From assembly GCF_030323025.1 (NCBI RefSeq), contig NZ_CP097329.1:2424501-2488500 (forward strand): a stretch of DNA of 64,000 bases, in the 5' to 3' direction. The notes under the pieces are model-generated. The model was not told the DNA's origin, ran no database searches, and was given only the letters and a program-made list of their open reading frames with translations. Made by a program: the position numbers and the translations under genes. The stretch is from Pseudanabaena mucicola str. Chao 1806. GTDB taxonomy: Bacteria > Cyanobacteriota > Cyanobacteriia > Pseudanabaenales > Pseudanabaenaceae. Below, in pieces: positions 37,758 to 46,487 of this stretch (the stretch's first letter is position 1; each line of letters starts with the position of its first letter).

Positions 37758-38432
37758 CTACAAATACTTTGCCCAAATATCAACCACTTCTTGAGAGCCA
37801 TACCATTTACCCGATCGCGGTGAATGATAAACACCATCGATCGCTATATTCTTAGCTCCATCCAAATAAGCAGCTTCAATGGGAATTATCCCATCACCCC
37901 ATACATCGCCTTGACCGATTGTAAGTTCATAACTACTATAAGCAAGCCAATTTTTGGGCATCGATTTTGCACCCTGTACAGCATTGCCTGCGATGCAGAT
38001 ATATTCAATATCATCATAAAAAGCATCAGGATAATTATCATTAACAAAGCCTAAATTTGGCAGCGACCAAGGTTCAAGGCTACGTTGGGGTGTTCCCAGA
38101 CAAACGAGTTTGGCAACTTTAGAGCGTGCATTCCAAACTTTGCCGTAGTACGGGCGATCTCCTAGATAAATTCGTGAAAGCCATCCCCCTGCTGAATGAG
38201 CAATGATATTTACCTTTGATGCACCTGTTTTGGCTAATTCTTGATTTACGGTTTGGTCAAGTTTTTCTAAGATCGGCGCAATTGATCTTCCACCCACCGT
38301 TGGAACCCAGTCCCACCACTTCAAGGGCACGACTGTAGCTGCTAAATTTTTATATTCTAGTTGCTTGGCAATGGGTATGTAATCAGATGCGCCCGCAAGA
38401 TATCCCGCTAGAATGATATTGATATTAGTCAT
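37758..38432 (-). CDS. Lipase-like alpha/beta hydrolase
   Basis: 224 residues. The nucleophile elbow is IAHSAGGWLSRIYLG (GxSxG variant A-H-S-A-G) and a late VYHSPRSG supplies a candidate catalytic histidine; GDGIIPIEAAYL lies before it. This is the layout of cyanobacterial and plant lipase-like esterases (PGAP1-type or lecithin acyltransferase-like). ATG 38432 (MTNINIILAGYLAG) places the oxyanion-side strand at the N-terminus; the TTG at 38456 is less likely. Downstream of a small zinc-ribbon gene but separated from it by a terminator. Confidence 0.75.
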   Translation of the reverse strand: MTNINIILAGYLAGASDYIPIAKQLEYKNLAATVVPLKWWDWVPTVGGRSIAPILEKLDQTVNQELAKTGASKVNIIAHSAGGWLSRIYLGDRPYYGKVWNARSKVAKLVCLGTPQRSLEPWSLPNLGFVNDNYPDAFYDDIEYICIAGNAVQGAKSMPKNWLAYSSYELTIGQGDVWGDGIIPIEAAYLDGAKNIAIDGVYHSPRSGKWYGSQEVVDIWAKYL

Positions 38433-38457
38433 ATAGATCTCAGAATGTATAACCAAA

Positions 38458-38487
38458 TATATAAAAAGGGCGAAGCCCTTTTTATAT
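38458..38487. terminator. Terminator after the zinc-ribbon gene
   Basis: ATATAAAAAGGGC / GCCCTTTTTATAT with a four-base loop, T-rich on both strands, located immediately past the stop of the 38489-38692 gene. Confidence 0.75.
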
Positions 38488-38488
38488 A

Positions 38489-38692
38489 TTACTTTTCGTC
38501 AGGGCGTTGACTCAGACAACTACCACCGCGAGCCGCATTGCGAAAAGTTTGCACAACTTCGACAGTATTCATATGACCACAATAGGGACAGTAAACCTGT
38601 TCACCAATTTCTGGCTCGATGTCCGCACGGCTCCACCATTTATAACAGCGATCGCAATGAAAGTGATAAAGAAACTCAAGGGAAACTTTCAT
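38489..38692 (-). CDS. Small zinc-ribbon protein
   Basis: 67 residues. Two CxxC pairs, FHCDRCYKWWSRAD and VYCPYCGHMNTVEV, form a single zinc ribbon; the C-terminal tail is polar. Similar short proteins are conserved in cyanobacteria without a defined role. The start ATG is followed by a hydrophobic-aromatic segment (LEFLYHF) that belongs to the ribbon fold. Confidence 0.7.
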   Translation of the reverse strand: MKVSLEFLYHFHCDRCYKWWSRADIEPEIGEQVYCPYCGHMNTVEVVQTFRNAARGGSCLSQRPDEK

Positions 38693-38697
38693 AGGCT

Positions 38698-38952
38698 TTA
38701 GCAGAATGTTTGCCGAAATATCTTCAAAGCTTCAAGGGGGGATGCACTTAGAATACAGCGCTGTAATGTTGCGACATCGAGATTCGGCGACACAATCTCT
38801 AAAATTCCCTCGTAGTAGGCTAGACGAATTCCCTTGGCACTTGCAAAACCACGTTGAATCAGCTTGAACTGTTCCCATGTGATTAAGGATTGTTCAATGC
38901 TGACTTCAGGATTAGGTTTGGATTGAGTTATTAGCATCTCGATAGGCGGCAT
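38698..38952 (-). pseudogene. Truncated Uma2-family endonuclease
   Basis: Only the N-terminal ~60 residues match Uma2 proteins (TWEQFKLIQRGFASAKGIRLAYYEGILEIVSPN); the PD-(D/E)xK catalytic half is missing and the frame ends in unrelated sequence (LQRCILSASPLEALK). The start overlaps the end of the upstream glycosyltransferase gene. A deletion or frameshift derivative of a Uma2 gene such as the one at 48877. Confidence 0.7.
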
Positions 38953-39823
38953 ATACGCCCTTGACGTTGTACCAGTTTAAGAAAATTCTAGCGATTTCGA
39001 GGGCGAGGTTGGGTTTACCTTGATTAATTAGCCATACGAGTAATGGACGGAGCGATCGCTCATTGAGCAAACCACCTAAGGACAATACACCCCATAACAC
39101 CACATGAATCCATGTCATCTGGATCATCATCTTCACTTCCCATGTGGGATGCTTTTGATAAAAGACTACGCCCATGCGTCCACGCTGAGCTTCCACATCG
39201 ACAAGGCGCGGTAATTGCTCGATCGTAAAGGCTGGATGCCAATGGTAGCCAACTGCATCGGGACATTTAATCAGTTTTAAACCTAAATTTTTCAGGCGCA
39301 CACCCAGTTCTAAATCTTCCCATCCATACTGACGGAAACTCGTATCAAACTTGCCTGCTTCGATCAACCAATGTTTGGCGATCGCCACATTTCCCGTTGC
39401 AAAGAAAGCATTGGATAAATCTGTAACCTTAAGCGGCTCAGAGGTTGGATCTTCAAAGTTAGAAGTATTAATTACTCGTCCATAAGTAAAGGCGCGATCG
39501 CTACCTGCCAGAGCTTTGGCATGGGATGCTAAAAATACAGGTGTGACTACAAGATCACTATCAATAAATACAATTATGTCGCCCGAGGCGACATCGATGC
39601 CTGTATTCCTCGCGATCGCCGCACCCTCGTGGTTTTGCTGAAACAAGCGCACATGGGGAAACTTAGTTCTGCGGCTCTGCAAAAATTCCACCGTGCCGTC
39701 CGTAGAGCCATCATCGACGACGACGATTTCGTAAGGCTCTATAAAATCTTGTGCTTCCATGGCTTGCAAACACTTTTGCAAGATTGGTAAGCGGTTATAA
39801 GTTGGGATAATAATTGACCACAT
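38912..39823 (-). CDS. Family 2 glycosyltransferase
   Basis: 303 residues. GT-A fold at the N-terminus: WSIIIPTYNRLPILQKCL, VVDDGSTDGTVEFL and the DxD motif FIDSDLVV; then GWEDLELGVRL (the ED acid of the active site) and YHWHPAFT. C-terminal segment is weakly hydrophobic. No transmembrane helices are obvious. It is 43 bases downstream of a membrane GT2, with a terminator between, so the two may act on one glycan but are separate transcripts or weakly coupled. Confidence 0.88.
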   Translation of the reverse strand: MWSIIIPTYNRLPILQKCLQAMEAQDFIEPYEIVVVDDGSTDGTVEFLQSRRTKFPHVRLFQQNHEGAAIARNTGIDVASGDIIVFIDSDLVVTPVFLASHAKALAGSDRAFTYGRVINTSNFEDPTSEPLKVTDLSNAFFATGNVAIAKHWLIEAGKFDTSFRQYGWEDLELGVRLKNLGLKLIKCPDAVGYHWHPAFTIEQLPRLVDVEAQRGRMGVVFYQKHPTWEVKMMIQMTWIHVVLWGVLSLGGLLNERSLRPLLVWLINQGKPNLALEIARIFLNWYNVKGVYAAYRDANNSIQT

Positions 39824-39835
39824 ATTAACTATTAT

Positions 39836-39868
39836 AAAAAAATAGGGCGCTTTGCGCCCTATTTTTTA
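39836..39868 (-). terminator. Terminator after the membrane glycosyltransferase
   Basis: AAAAAATAGGGCGC / GCGCCCTATTTTTT stem with TTT tip starts at the stop codon of the 39866-41494 gene and has T tracts on both strands. Confidence 0.8.
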
Positions 39869-41494
39869 ATTCCGTGATTGTTGCCAAGATTGCCAGAGGG
39901 TCAAACCACCGACATAGCCATAGCTCACGGCATACAACACCATAAATGGTAGCGTCATGTATAGACCCTTATATAGAGCGATCGCACAGGCGATCACACT
40001 ATAAGTACACAATCCCAGTTCGATCCAGGCTGTTGCATCAAGGGGAATTTTATAAGCTTTATTTTCCCAGCGATCGCTCTTGTGTTTGATGTCAAACTTA
40101 GGAGTACGGCGGAAATTTGCTCCAGTATTCGACAAGCCTGCAAATACAGCGCGACTATTGCTCCAAGAAATACCTGTACCCAAAATTGCTAAGAGGAAAA
40201 TCCGACCAATACGTCGATACCAAGATTTTGGATAGAGATCCTTTTGAGCATGGAAATATAAAAATGGGGGACCAAAAATTGCTGGCCACATAAATATTGA
40301 CCAAGCACTCTCAAGGGATATTCTCAAAGCATTCGTCTCTGGAGTCGTCACCAACATTAGAGGGATCGAGATCAAAATCAAGATCAACATCAAGGGATGC
40401 GCTGAATATCCTGTTAGGTGCATCATTGCTTGAAATTTCACTACAGGACTAAGATCAGCTTTCCAGATTTGACCAATTAATTTTTTGGCACATTGGATAC
40501 TGCCCTTAGCCCAACGGAACTGCTGCAACTTAAATGCGAGCATCGCTACAGGCAATTCCGCAGGTGCGACGATATTATTGTCATAAATGACTTTCCAACC
40601 TTTGAGTTGAGCGCGATAGCTCAAGTCCATATCTTCAGCAAGCGTATCAGATTGCCAACCACCTGCGTCAATAATTGCTTGGCGGTTCCAAATACCCGCA
40701 GTGCCGTTGAAATTGAGGAAATAATTATTATTGCAACGCGCCTGTTGCTCGATCGCAAAGTGACCATCAATGCCCGTTGATTGCAACTTAGTCAGCAATG
40801 AATACTCAGAGTTGACATGTCCCCAACGGGTTTGCACAACCGCAACCTTTGCCTCTGGATGATTGACATAATGACGAATAGTATCCTTGAGCCAGTTTGT
40901 GGATGGGATAAAATCAGCATCAAAAATCGCAATGTAATTTCCCTGAACCAAAGGCATTGCATCTTGCAAAGCCCCTGCTTTAAAGCCAGAACGGTTGACG
41001 CGATGAATATATTCAATCCAAAAGCCTTTATTTTGATACTCTTGGACGGTTTCACGAAGAAGTGCTTGAGTGTCGTCAGTGGAGTCATCCAGTACTTGAA
41101 TTTGCATCCGATCACGTGGATAGTCCAGCTTACAAACTGCATCTACTAATCGGCGCGAAACATAGCGCTCATTAAAAATTGGTAGCTGTATTGTGACAAT
41201 AGGCAAGTCTTCTGTCGCAACTACATAATGCTCAGAGGTATCGACTGCCAACAGGTAATTAGAAAAATTGCTGGCAAAGCTTTTGTCGAGGCGAAATTGA
41301 TCAAAGTTATCGAAATTATTGACAGCGATCGCCCCTGAACTCGATGACGACGCTGTAACTTGAGCTGTTTGGTATTCTCTGGCAGGGCTGAGCTTCGGCA
41401 AAACAAGCTGTTTCCGCAGAGAACGTCTAGGCTTATGGACAGCAGTGAGCCAATAAGCATTTAGCCCATAAAATAGTAGCCACACTGCTGCCAC
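39866..41494 (-). CDS. Membrane glycosyltransferase, cellulose-synthase-like GT2
   Basis: 542 residues from GTG 41494. Cytoplasmic GT2 domain: VTIQLPIFNERYV, DDSTDDTQALL, DADFIPSTNWL, GWQSDTLAEDMDLSYR and the QxxRW motif KLQQFRWAKGS, followed by four or more C-terminal membrane helices. Similar enzymes make beta-glucans or transfer glucose to lipids. No ribosome site precedes the GTG. The frame is open further up and encodes a hydrophobic stretch (VILILIAILAVLN); AAGGAG at 41543-41548 lies 9 bases before an ATT codon (41531-41533), so translation may begin there. Length with that start would be 555. Confidence 0.85.
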   Translation of the reverse strand: MAAVWLLFYGLNAYWLTAVHKPRRSLRKQLVLPKLSPAREYQTAQVTASSSSSGAIAVNNFDNFDQFRLDKSFASNFSNYLLAVDTSEHYVVATEDLPIVTIQLPIFNERYVSRRLVDAVCKLDYPRDRMQIQVLDDSTDDTQALLRETVQEYQNKGFWIEYIHRVNRSGFKAGALQDAMPLVQGNYIAIFDADFIPSTNWLKDTIRHYVNHPEAKVAVVQTRWGHVNSEYSLLTKLQSTGIDGHFAIEQQARCNNNYFLNFNGTAGIWNRQAIIDAGGWQSDTLAEDMDLSYRAQLKGWKVIYDNNIVAPAELPVAMLAFKLQQFRWAKGSIQCAKKLIGQIWKADLSPVVKFQAMMHLTGYSAHPLMLILILISIPLMLVTTPETNALRISLESAWSIFMWPAIFGPPFLYFHAQKDLYPKSWYRRIGRIFLLAILGTGISWSNSRAVFAGLSNTGANFRRTPKFDIKHKSDRWENKAYKIPLDATAWIELGLCTYSVIACAIALYKGLYMTLPFMVLYAVSYGYVGGLTLWQSWQQSRN

Positions 41495-41779
41495 AGTGTT
41501 TAGGACGGCTAGGATCGCTATTAGTATCAGAATGACTCTTGACTCCTTCTTACCACACGAAACACCAATCTTAAGGATTGATTAAACAAATTAAAGTAGC
41601 ATACTAAGAAATATTACGATGCTTACTCTGTATTTGTAGAAAAATTTACGATTTAGCGCTAAGTATTTATACACCTACCTACGAATCTTAATAAATAGTT
41701 TGGGAATTTACCAAATATCCAAAGAGAGAAAAAATAAAAAAGTAGGTTTTTGGTAGCTTGGCTGAGTCACTTTGCAAAA

Positions 41780-42505
41780 TTAGGTCTCTAATTTCACTAT
41801 TTCATGGAGGGCGATCGCGGCGGCTTCCTGTTGGGCTGCCTTAATACTTTTGCCCTGTCCCTTGCCCCAACAGCGCTCATCAAACCATACCTCCACAGAA
41901 AACACATTATTATCTGATGGCACATTACGATATTCAGGCAAGCGTTTCCATCGTCCCTGCGTTAATTCCTGTAACGCAACTTTGTAATTACCCAATGCAG
42001 GAATAGCAAGTAACGCTTCTGCAAATTTCTGCATGTGAGGGTCAAGCCATTTACGAATAAAAGCTAAATCTTGGGTATTGATATATAGTGAAGCCATTAA
42101 AGCTTCAAGGGCATCAGCAAGTAGTGATCGCAAAGCCTGCGAATCATTACGAGCAGCATTAGAAACGACAACATATCTTTGTAATTCGTAGCTACTAGCA
42201 ATTTCTGCTAAAGTCTTGTCACTGACTAAATGCGATCGTAAAGCTGCCAAATCTCCTACTGAGCGATCGCTATAACGTTCTTGCAAAAATAAACTCACCG
42301 ATAGGCGCAAAACACTATCACCAACAAACTCTAATTGATCGTTGTTATAACTAGTCGAAAAGCTAGGATGTACTAAAGCGCGATCAATTAATAACCAGTC
42401 AAAACCATAAGGTTTGACCTGTTCTAATTTTGCTTGCTCTAATCCCATTTGTGCTAATAATCGAACTAATTCTCTTTGGCGGCGTGGATCAATGGTGGAT
42501 GACAT
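41780..42505 (-). CDS. rnc: Ribonuclease III
   Basis: 241 residues. Double-strand-specific endoribonuclease of rRNA and mRNA processing. The signature NDQLEFVGDSVLRL (about 55-68) and the second acidic site LLADALEALMASLYI (metal ligands) are intact; the double-stranded-RNA-binding domain is at the C-terminus (NYKVALQELTQGRWKRLPEY ... GKGQGKSIKAAQQEAAAIAL). ATG 42505 (MSSTIDPRRQ) is taken because longer in-frame starts run into the divergent lipoprotein gene and add non-family sequence. Confidence 0.93.
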   Translation of the reverse strand: MSSTIDPRRQRELVRLLAQMGLEQAKLEQVKPYGFDWLLIDRALVHPSFSTSYNNDQLEFVGDSVLRLSVSLFLQERYSDRSVGDLAALRSHLVSDKTLAEIASSYELQRYVVVSNAARNDSQALRSLLADALEALMASLYINTQDLAFIRKWLDPHMQKFAEALLAIPALGNYKVALQELTQGRWKRLPEYRNVPSDNNVFSVEVWFDERCWGKGQGKSIKAAQQEAAAIALHEIVKLET

Positions 42506-42563
42506 GAGCTTTGCAGATACAATTACAGCAACTTTATCAACATGATCGTAGTTCATCGTAACC

Positions 42564-43895
42564 ATGACTAAAAGGTTTTTCTCACTACTTTGTATGGCTT
42601 TACTCGCTACCGTAACCATGATTTGGATCGTAGCTTGTCAACCTAGCACCCCACCAACTACAAATAGTAACAGTCCAACTACAAACTCCACAGCTACAAC
42701 TACCACAGGTTCAGGAGGTGGAGGCGTAAAAGATAATCTTCGTTTAGGAGCATTATTACCTGCTACAGGTGATCTCTCATCGATTGGTGCACCGATGATC
42801 AAATCCATCGATTTCCTTGTTGACACAGTGAATAAATGCGGTGGTGTTCTTGGTAAGCCGATCACTTATTTTAAAGAAGATGATCGCACTGATCCCCCCG
42901 CAGGTGCAGAGGCAACCACCAAATTAGTGAAGGTTGATAATGTTGGTGGTATCGTTGGCGCGTTTGCCAGCAGTGTATCGACCGCAGCCTTGGCGATCGC
43001 TGTCCCCAATAAAGTCGTAATGGTTTCTCCTGGCAGCACCAGCCCTGTATTTACCGAACGCGCCAAGAAAGGCGAATTTAATAGTTATTGGTATCGCACT
43101 GCCCCACCCGACACCTACCAAGCGGTCGCCCTTGCCAATCTTGCTTACAAAAAAGGTGCACGCAAAGTTGCTACTCTCGTAATCAACAATGACTATGGCG
43201 TGGGTTTTGAGAAGTCCTTCGTGGCAGCATTTGAAAAGATCGGCGGCACAATTGTGAATAAAAACAAGCCCACTCGCTACGATCCCAAAGCAACTACCTT
43301 TGAGGCGGAAGCGAAGTCAGCCTTTGGTAGCAAACCAGATGCAGTTGCAGCAATTCTCTATCCCGATTCTGGTGGTGCAGTAATTAAGGCAGCTTTTGAG
43401 CAAGGTTTAACAAAAGATGTCAAAATCTTGTTGACAGATGGTGTAAAAACTGAAGACTTTCCTAAACTGATCGGCAATACTCCTGAAGGTAAACTCATCC
43501 TCGCAGGTGCACTTGGTACTGTACCTGGAGCTGACGGCAAGTCCCTTGACAACTTTACTAAAGCCTTCAAGGAAAAGACTGGTCAAGAACTCGGCGCATT
43601 TGTTCCCCATTCCTATGATGCGGCGGCTTTAATTGCGATCGCGGCTGAGGCGGCTAAGGATGGCACTGGTGAAGGTATTAAGAGTAAAATCCGTGAAGTG
43701 GCTAATGCTCCTGGTCAGGAAGTTAGTGATGTTTGCGAAGCCATCAAGCTAGTCAAAGATGGCAAAGACATTGACTATCAAGGTGCAAGTGGCAATGTCG
43801 ATCTCGATGAATATGGCGATGTCAAAGGTAGTTATGACGTATGGGAAGTGCAACCCGACGGCAAAATTAAAGTAATTGATCGCGTTTCCCCATAA
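42564..43895 (+). CDS. Branched-chain amino-acid-type ABC transporter substrate-binding lipoprotein
   Basis: 443 residues. Lipoprotein signal with lipobox WIVAC (C25), then a Thr/Ser/Asn-rich linker to about residue 55. The rest is a type I periplasmic-binding fold: LRLGALLPATGDLSSIGAPM, INKCGGVLGKPI-like DTVNKCGGVLGKPITYFKEDD, and LVINNDYGVGFEKSF. This resembles LivJ/NatB amino-acid and urea receptors. No permease or ATPase genes accompany it. Divergent from rnc across a 58-bp gap. Confidence 0.88.
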   Translation: MTKRFFSLLCMALLATVTMIWIVACQPSTPPTTNSNSPTTNSTATTTTGSGGGGVKDNLRLGALLPATGDLSSIGAPMIKSIDFLVDTVNKCGGVLGKPITYFKEDDRTDPPAGAEATTKLVKVDNVGGIVGAFASSVSTAALAIAVPNKVVMVSPGSTSPVFTERAKKGEFNSYWYRTAPPDTYQAVALANLAYKKGARKVATLVINNDYGVGFEKSFVAAFEKIGGTIVNKNKPTRYDPKATTFEAEAKSAFGSKPDAVAAILYPDSGGAVIKAAFEQGLTKDVKILLTDGVKTEDFPKLIGNTPEGKLILAGALGTVPGADGKSLDNFTKAFKEKTGQELGAFVPHSYDAAALIAIAAEAAKDGTGEGIKSKIREVANAPGQEVSDVCEAIKLVKDGKDIDYQGASGNVDLDEYGDVKGSYDVWEVQPDGKIKVIDRVSP

Positions 43896-43937
43896 TTAAT
43901 TGTTTAACCCACTTTAAGTGGGTTAAACAATTAATTA
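43893..43937 (+). terminator. Terminator after the lipoprotein gene
   Basis: TAATTAATTGTTTAACCCACTT / AAGTGGGTTAAACAATTAATTA, a 22-bp perfect stem beginning at the stop codon. Confidence 0.85.
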
Positions 43938-44000
43938 ATTAAAATCTGCTACTCTTTGTTGTAAAAATTTAGGCATACCTCATATAGAGACTCAACGTCT

Positions 44001-44390
44001 ATGGCGATCGAACTCAAAGCTGCTCCTCCGCAAGAAGTTTCCATCTACATGCCCTATTACCGAGAGCCCAATAAGCGCCAAGCTCTCCCCTATGCGATTT
44101 CTTTATATAGACAGGGTGAAATTACAGGCGAACGTCATGTTGAGGGTAGCACTGCAATTTCTTTTATGGCTGTGTGGCGAGTGGCAAACCTACCCGCAGA
44201 TATCACAATATGTCGAGTTACCTTTGAAGGTGATGCTGACATGAGCTATGAAATAATCTTAGAAAATACAGAATTTGTTGGCTATTTAATTGATGTTGTT
44301 TCTAGTATTAGTGATAAAGGCTATGTTGATTTTCCCCAAATCTTCTATAGCAAGCTGTTTCGGATTAAATTATCTGGAGCTGAAGGCTAA
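44001..44390 (+). CDS. Unrecognised cyanobacterial protein
   Basis: 129 residues, soluble, no signal or membrane segment. Contains IYMPYYREPNKRQALPYAISLYRQG and a predicted beta-rich second half (ICRVTFEGDADMSYEIILENTEFVGYLIDVV). No catalytic motif is apparent. It is the first of a run of same-strand genes (44001-47438) without known families. Start ATG has no clear Shine-Dalgarno sequence. I do not recognise it. Confidence 0.6.
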   Translation: MAIELKAAPPQEVSIYMPYYREPNKRQALPYAISLYRQGEITGERHVEGSTAISFMAVWRVANLPADITICRVTFEGDADMSYEIILENTEFVGYLIDVVSSISDKGYVDFPQIFYSKLFRIKLSGAEG

Positions 44391-44572
44391 TTTATGGAGC
44401 AATTAAATTTTGCCAATAAATTTTGCCAATTTTAAAATAAATGGCAGATCAAAAATTATCAATTAATGTATAATCCTAAGCTCAAATATTGCCAAAAAAA
44501 ACAAATTCAGCTACAGTCCTGATGCAGCTTTTCCAAAGGCAAAATAACAGTCAATTTTAAGGGGACTACATT

Positions 44573-44836
44573 GTGACATATGCCGCCCAACGCCTTGAGC
44601 AACCTGAGCGCCAGCCTGAAACTGTCGCTAAAAAAGTCGATCCAATGATTGTCAGAGCCGCTAAACAAATTTATCGCTATTATGCTGATTCCTATGCTGC
44701 CCAACTGCCGCGACCTATGGGAATTGCTATTAACCGCATAGATATGAGTGGCAAACTCATTTATTCACAATTAATTTTGCTACCACAGGAAAGTTTTGTG
44801 CCGATGGAGTTAATTGAGCTATCTGATTATCATTAA
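44573..44836 (+). CDS. Unrecognised small protein, GTG start
   Basis: 87 residues. GTG 44573 is preceded by AAGGGGAC about 9 bases upstream. N-terminal TYAAQRLEQPERQPETVAKKVDP is polar, the centre IVRAAKQIYRYYADSYAAQ is helical, and the end is beta-like (KLIYSQLILLPQESFVPMELIEL). The first ten bases after the start codon (ACATATGCC run) equal those of the 45028 gene, though the proteins otherwise differ. Function unknown. Confidence 0.55.
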   Translation: MTYAAQRLEQPERQPETVAKKVDPMIVRAAKQIYRYYADSYAAQLPRPMGIAINRIDMSGKLIYSQLILLPQESFVPMELIELSDYH

Positions 44837-45027
44837 AAATTACTTAAAGATTACTTAAATTCGTCCAATTATATTTAATTGGTAGAAAATTAATTTATAA
44901 GGTTTTGACTATAAGTTTTGTATTGTGAGCAATTGCACTACTAGGCGATTAAAAGAAAATTAATCCTATGGCTTAGTCTGTGCAACTGGCTTAAGATTTA
45001 GCTTTCTTCATATATCGGTTATTAATT

Positions 45028-45468
45028 ATGACATATGCCAATTCTTCCGTAACGGTTACAGCAAATGCGAGTACCTCTGTGCGTTTTCAGAGCAAACTTA
45101 AGGATTCAAAAAACTTTGGCGATGCTTTGATGGAAGTGTTCTCAGATTTGGTGAAATTAGAAATTGTAACTTGGGTTGCCCATGAAGGAGATACAACCCA
45201 TACCCCTGGTAATCGTTTAAAAACAGCAATTAATTTGATTGATGGTGACATTGAGAATGAAATTGGTGCAGATTTTTTGCAGGGTTCTCCCTATGCTGAG
45301 CTACGTGAATTTCATGAAACCCAAGTCGAGAAAGGCGCGGAGACGATCGCCAATAACCTCAAGACTTTAGTAGAGATTGGTCATCAGGTGACAGAGCTAT
45401 TGACAAGTGAACATGAGTCTGAGCCTGAGACCAGTTTGAGTAGCGATCGCTTACCTAGCTACGTCTAG
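45028..45468 (+). CDS. Unrecognised protein sharing an N-terminal motif with its neighbour
   Basis: 146 residues, acidic, no membrane segment. Residues ~29-48 (NFGDALMEVFSDLVKLEIVTWV) follow the same pattern as the next gene product (NFRETLKDVLEEITSLEVNTIIV): N-F-x3-L-x2-V-x6-L-E-[IV]-x-T-x-[VI]-V. The rest is predicted helical with a charged, Ser-rich C-terminal tail. Thirty bases separate the two genes, so they are likely one operon and perhaps form a complex through this shared region. No known family recognised. Confidence 0.6.
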   Translation: MTYANSSVTVTANASTSVRFQSKLKDSKNFGDALMEVFSDLVKLEIVTWVAHEGDTTHTPGNRLKTAINLIDGDIENEIGADFLQGSPYAELREFHETQVEKGAETIANNLKTLVEIGHQVTELLTSEHESEPETSLSSDRLPSYV

Positions 45469-45498
45469 TTTGGCGCTTAGGAGCGCTTAGGAATCTGT

Positions 45499-46428
45499 AT
45501 GCAAGTTGATAGGGCGATAAGCAATTCCAAAAATGATGAAGATGCTGTAAATCAGATCAAGTCTAGGCGAGACAAATCTGCGAATAGTTCTGCATCGAAT
45601 TTAGCAGTCAATCAAGACAATAAAGCTGCATCATCCAAAGACGGTAAGGGACAAAGTACATCCCTTAACAACTTTCGTGAAACTCTTAAGGATGTTTTAG
45701 AGGAGATTACTTCCTTAGAAGTCAATACAATAATCGTTGGTAAGATCCCAATGACTAAGTTTGATGCGAAAGATTTTTATCGAGAACTAAATCACAATAT
45801 CAAGTACAAAACTGAAGCAGGGCTACAGGATGTTAAAGAGTCTCTGCTTGAGCGAAGTTCCCAACTAAAGCAAAAGGGTTTTGCCTTACCACAGCAAACA
45901 TCAACTCCTTTGCTGCCTAAGGAAACAGCCATGATTGATAAGTACCGAGCTGAATTAACTCGCTATAATGATGATTTAGAGATTTACAGGGAAGCTGAAC
46001 GGATTTTTCAAGATCACCAGAATACTCTCGATCCCGCCGAAAAAGAAAAATTTGACTTAGAGCAAAGTTGTTTCTCTAATTTAGCTAGACAGTTGATGAA
46101 GTTAAATATTAAAACAGATGCTAATGGTGAAGTAATTGTTGATGCGCCAATGATTCGCTATTTCAGAAAATTGTGGGAATTTGAACAATCGGTGTTAAAT
46201 GGTGATCGCATTTATGCTCAGACAAAGTTTCATCTTGACGGAGATTTAACTAATCGCTTTGTTGAAGACTTATTCACACCCAGCAAGGGCAGGTTCGATC
46301 CCAAAATGACGCAGCTTATTTTTGATTTACATCGCCAAGGTGTAGAAAATGCTCAAAAACAATGGTCAGGGTTGATTGAGACCTGTGTAAATCTCGTAAA
46401 GAGTTTGATGCCATTTCGGGCTAAATAG
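45499..46428 (+). CDS. Unrecognised helical protein with the shared N-terminal motif
   Basis: 309 residues. A basic, Ser/Asn-rich disordered arm (1-50) precedes the motif region (about 54-77), then long charged helices likely to form coiled coils (GLQDVKESLLERSSQLKQKG, YRAELTRYNDDLEIYREAERIFQDHQ) and a C-terminal helical domain. No enzymatic motif, signal or membrane segment. AGGA precedes the start. It overlaps in theme with its upstream partner and sits 59 bp before a membrane protein gene on the same strand. Function unknown. Confidence 0.6.
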   Translation: MQVDRAISNSKNDEDAVNQIKSRRDKSANSSASNLAVNQDNKAASSKDGKGQSTSLNNFRETLKDVLEEITSLEVNTIIVGKIPMTKFDAKDFYRELNHNIKYKTEAGLQDVKESLLERSSQLKQKGFALPQQTSTPLLPKETAMIDKYRAELTRYNDDLEIYREAERIFQDHQNTLDPAEKEKFDLEQSCFSNLARQLMKLNIKTDANGEVIVDAPMIRYFRKLWEFEQSVLNGDRIYAQTKFHLDGDLTNRFVEDLFTPSKGRFDPKMTQLIFDLHRQGVENAQKQWSGLIETCVNLVKSLMPFRAK

Positions 46429-46487
46429 GATTGAGTGAACAAGATACGCTCAATCGAAGAAAATCCTATCGATAATGTGGAGTTACG

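Noticed and set aside
42506-42619. N-terminal extension of rnc
   Set aside because: It overlaps the divergent lipoprotein gene and its signal peptide; the added residues do not fit RNase III, whereas ATG 42505 gives normal length.
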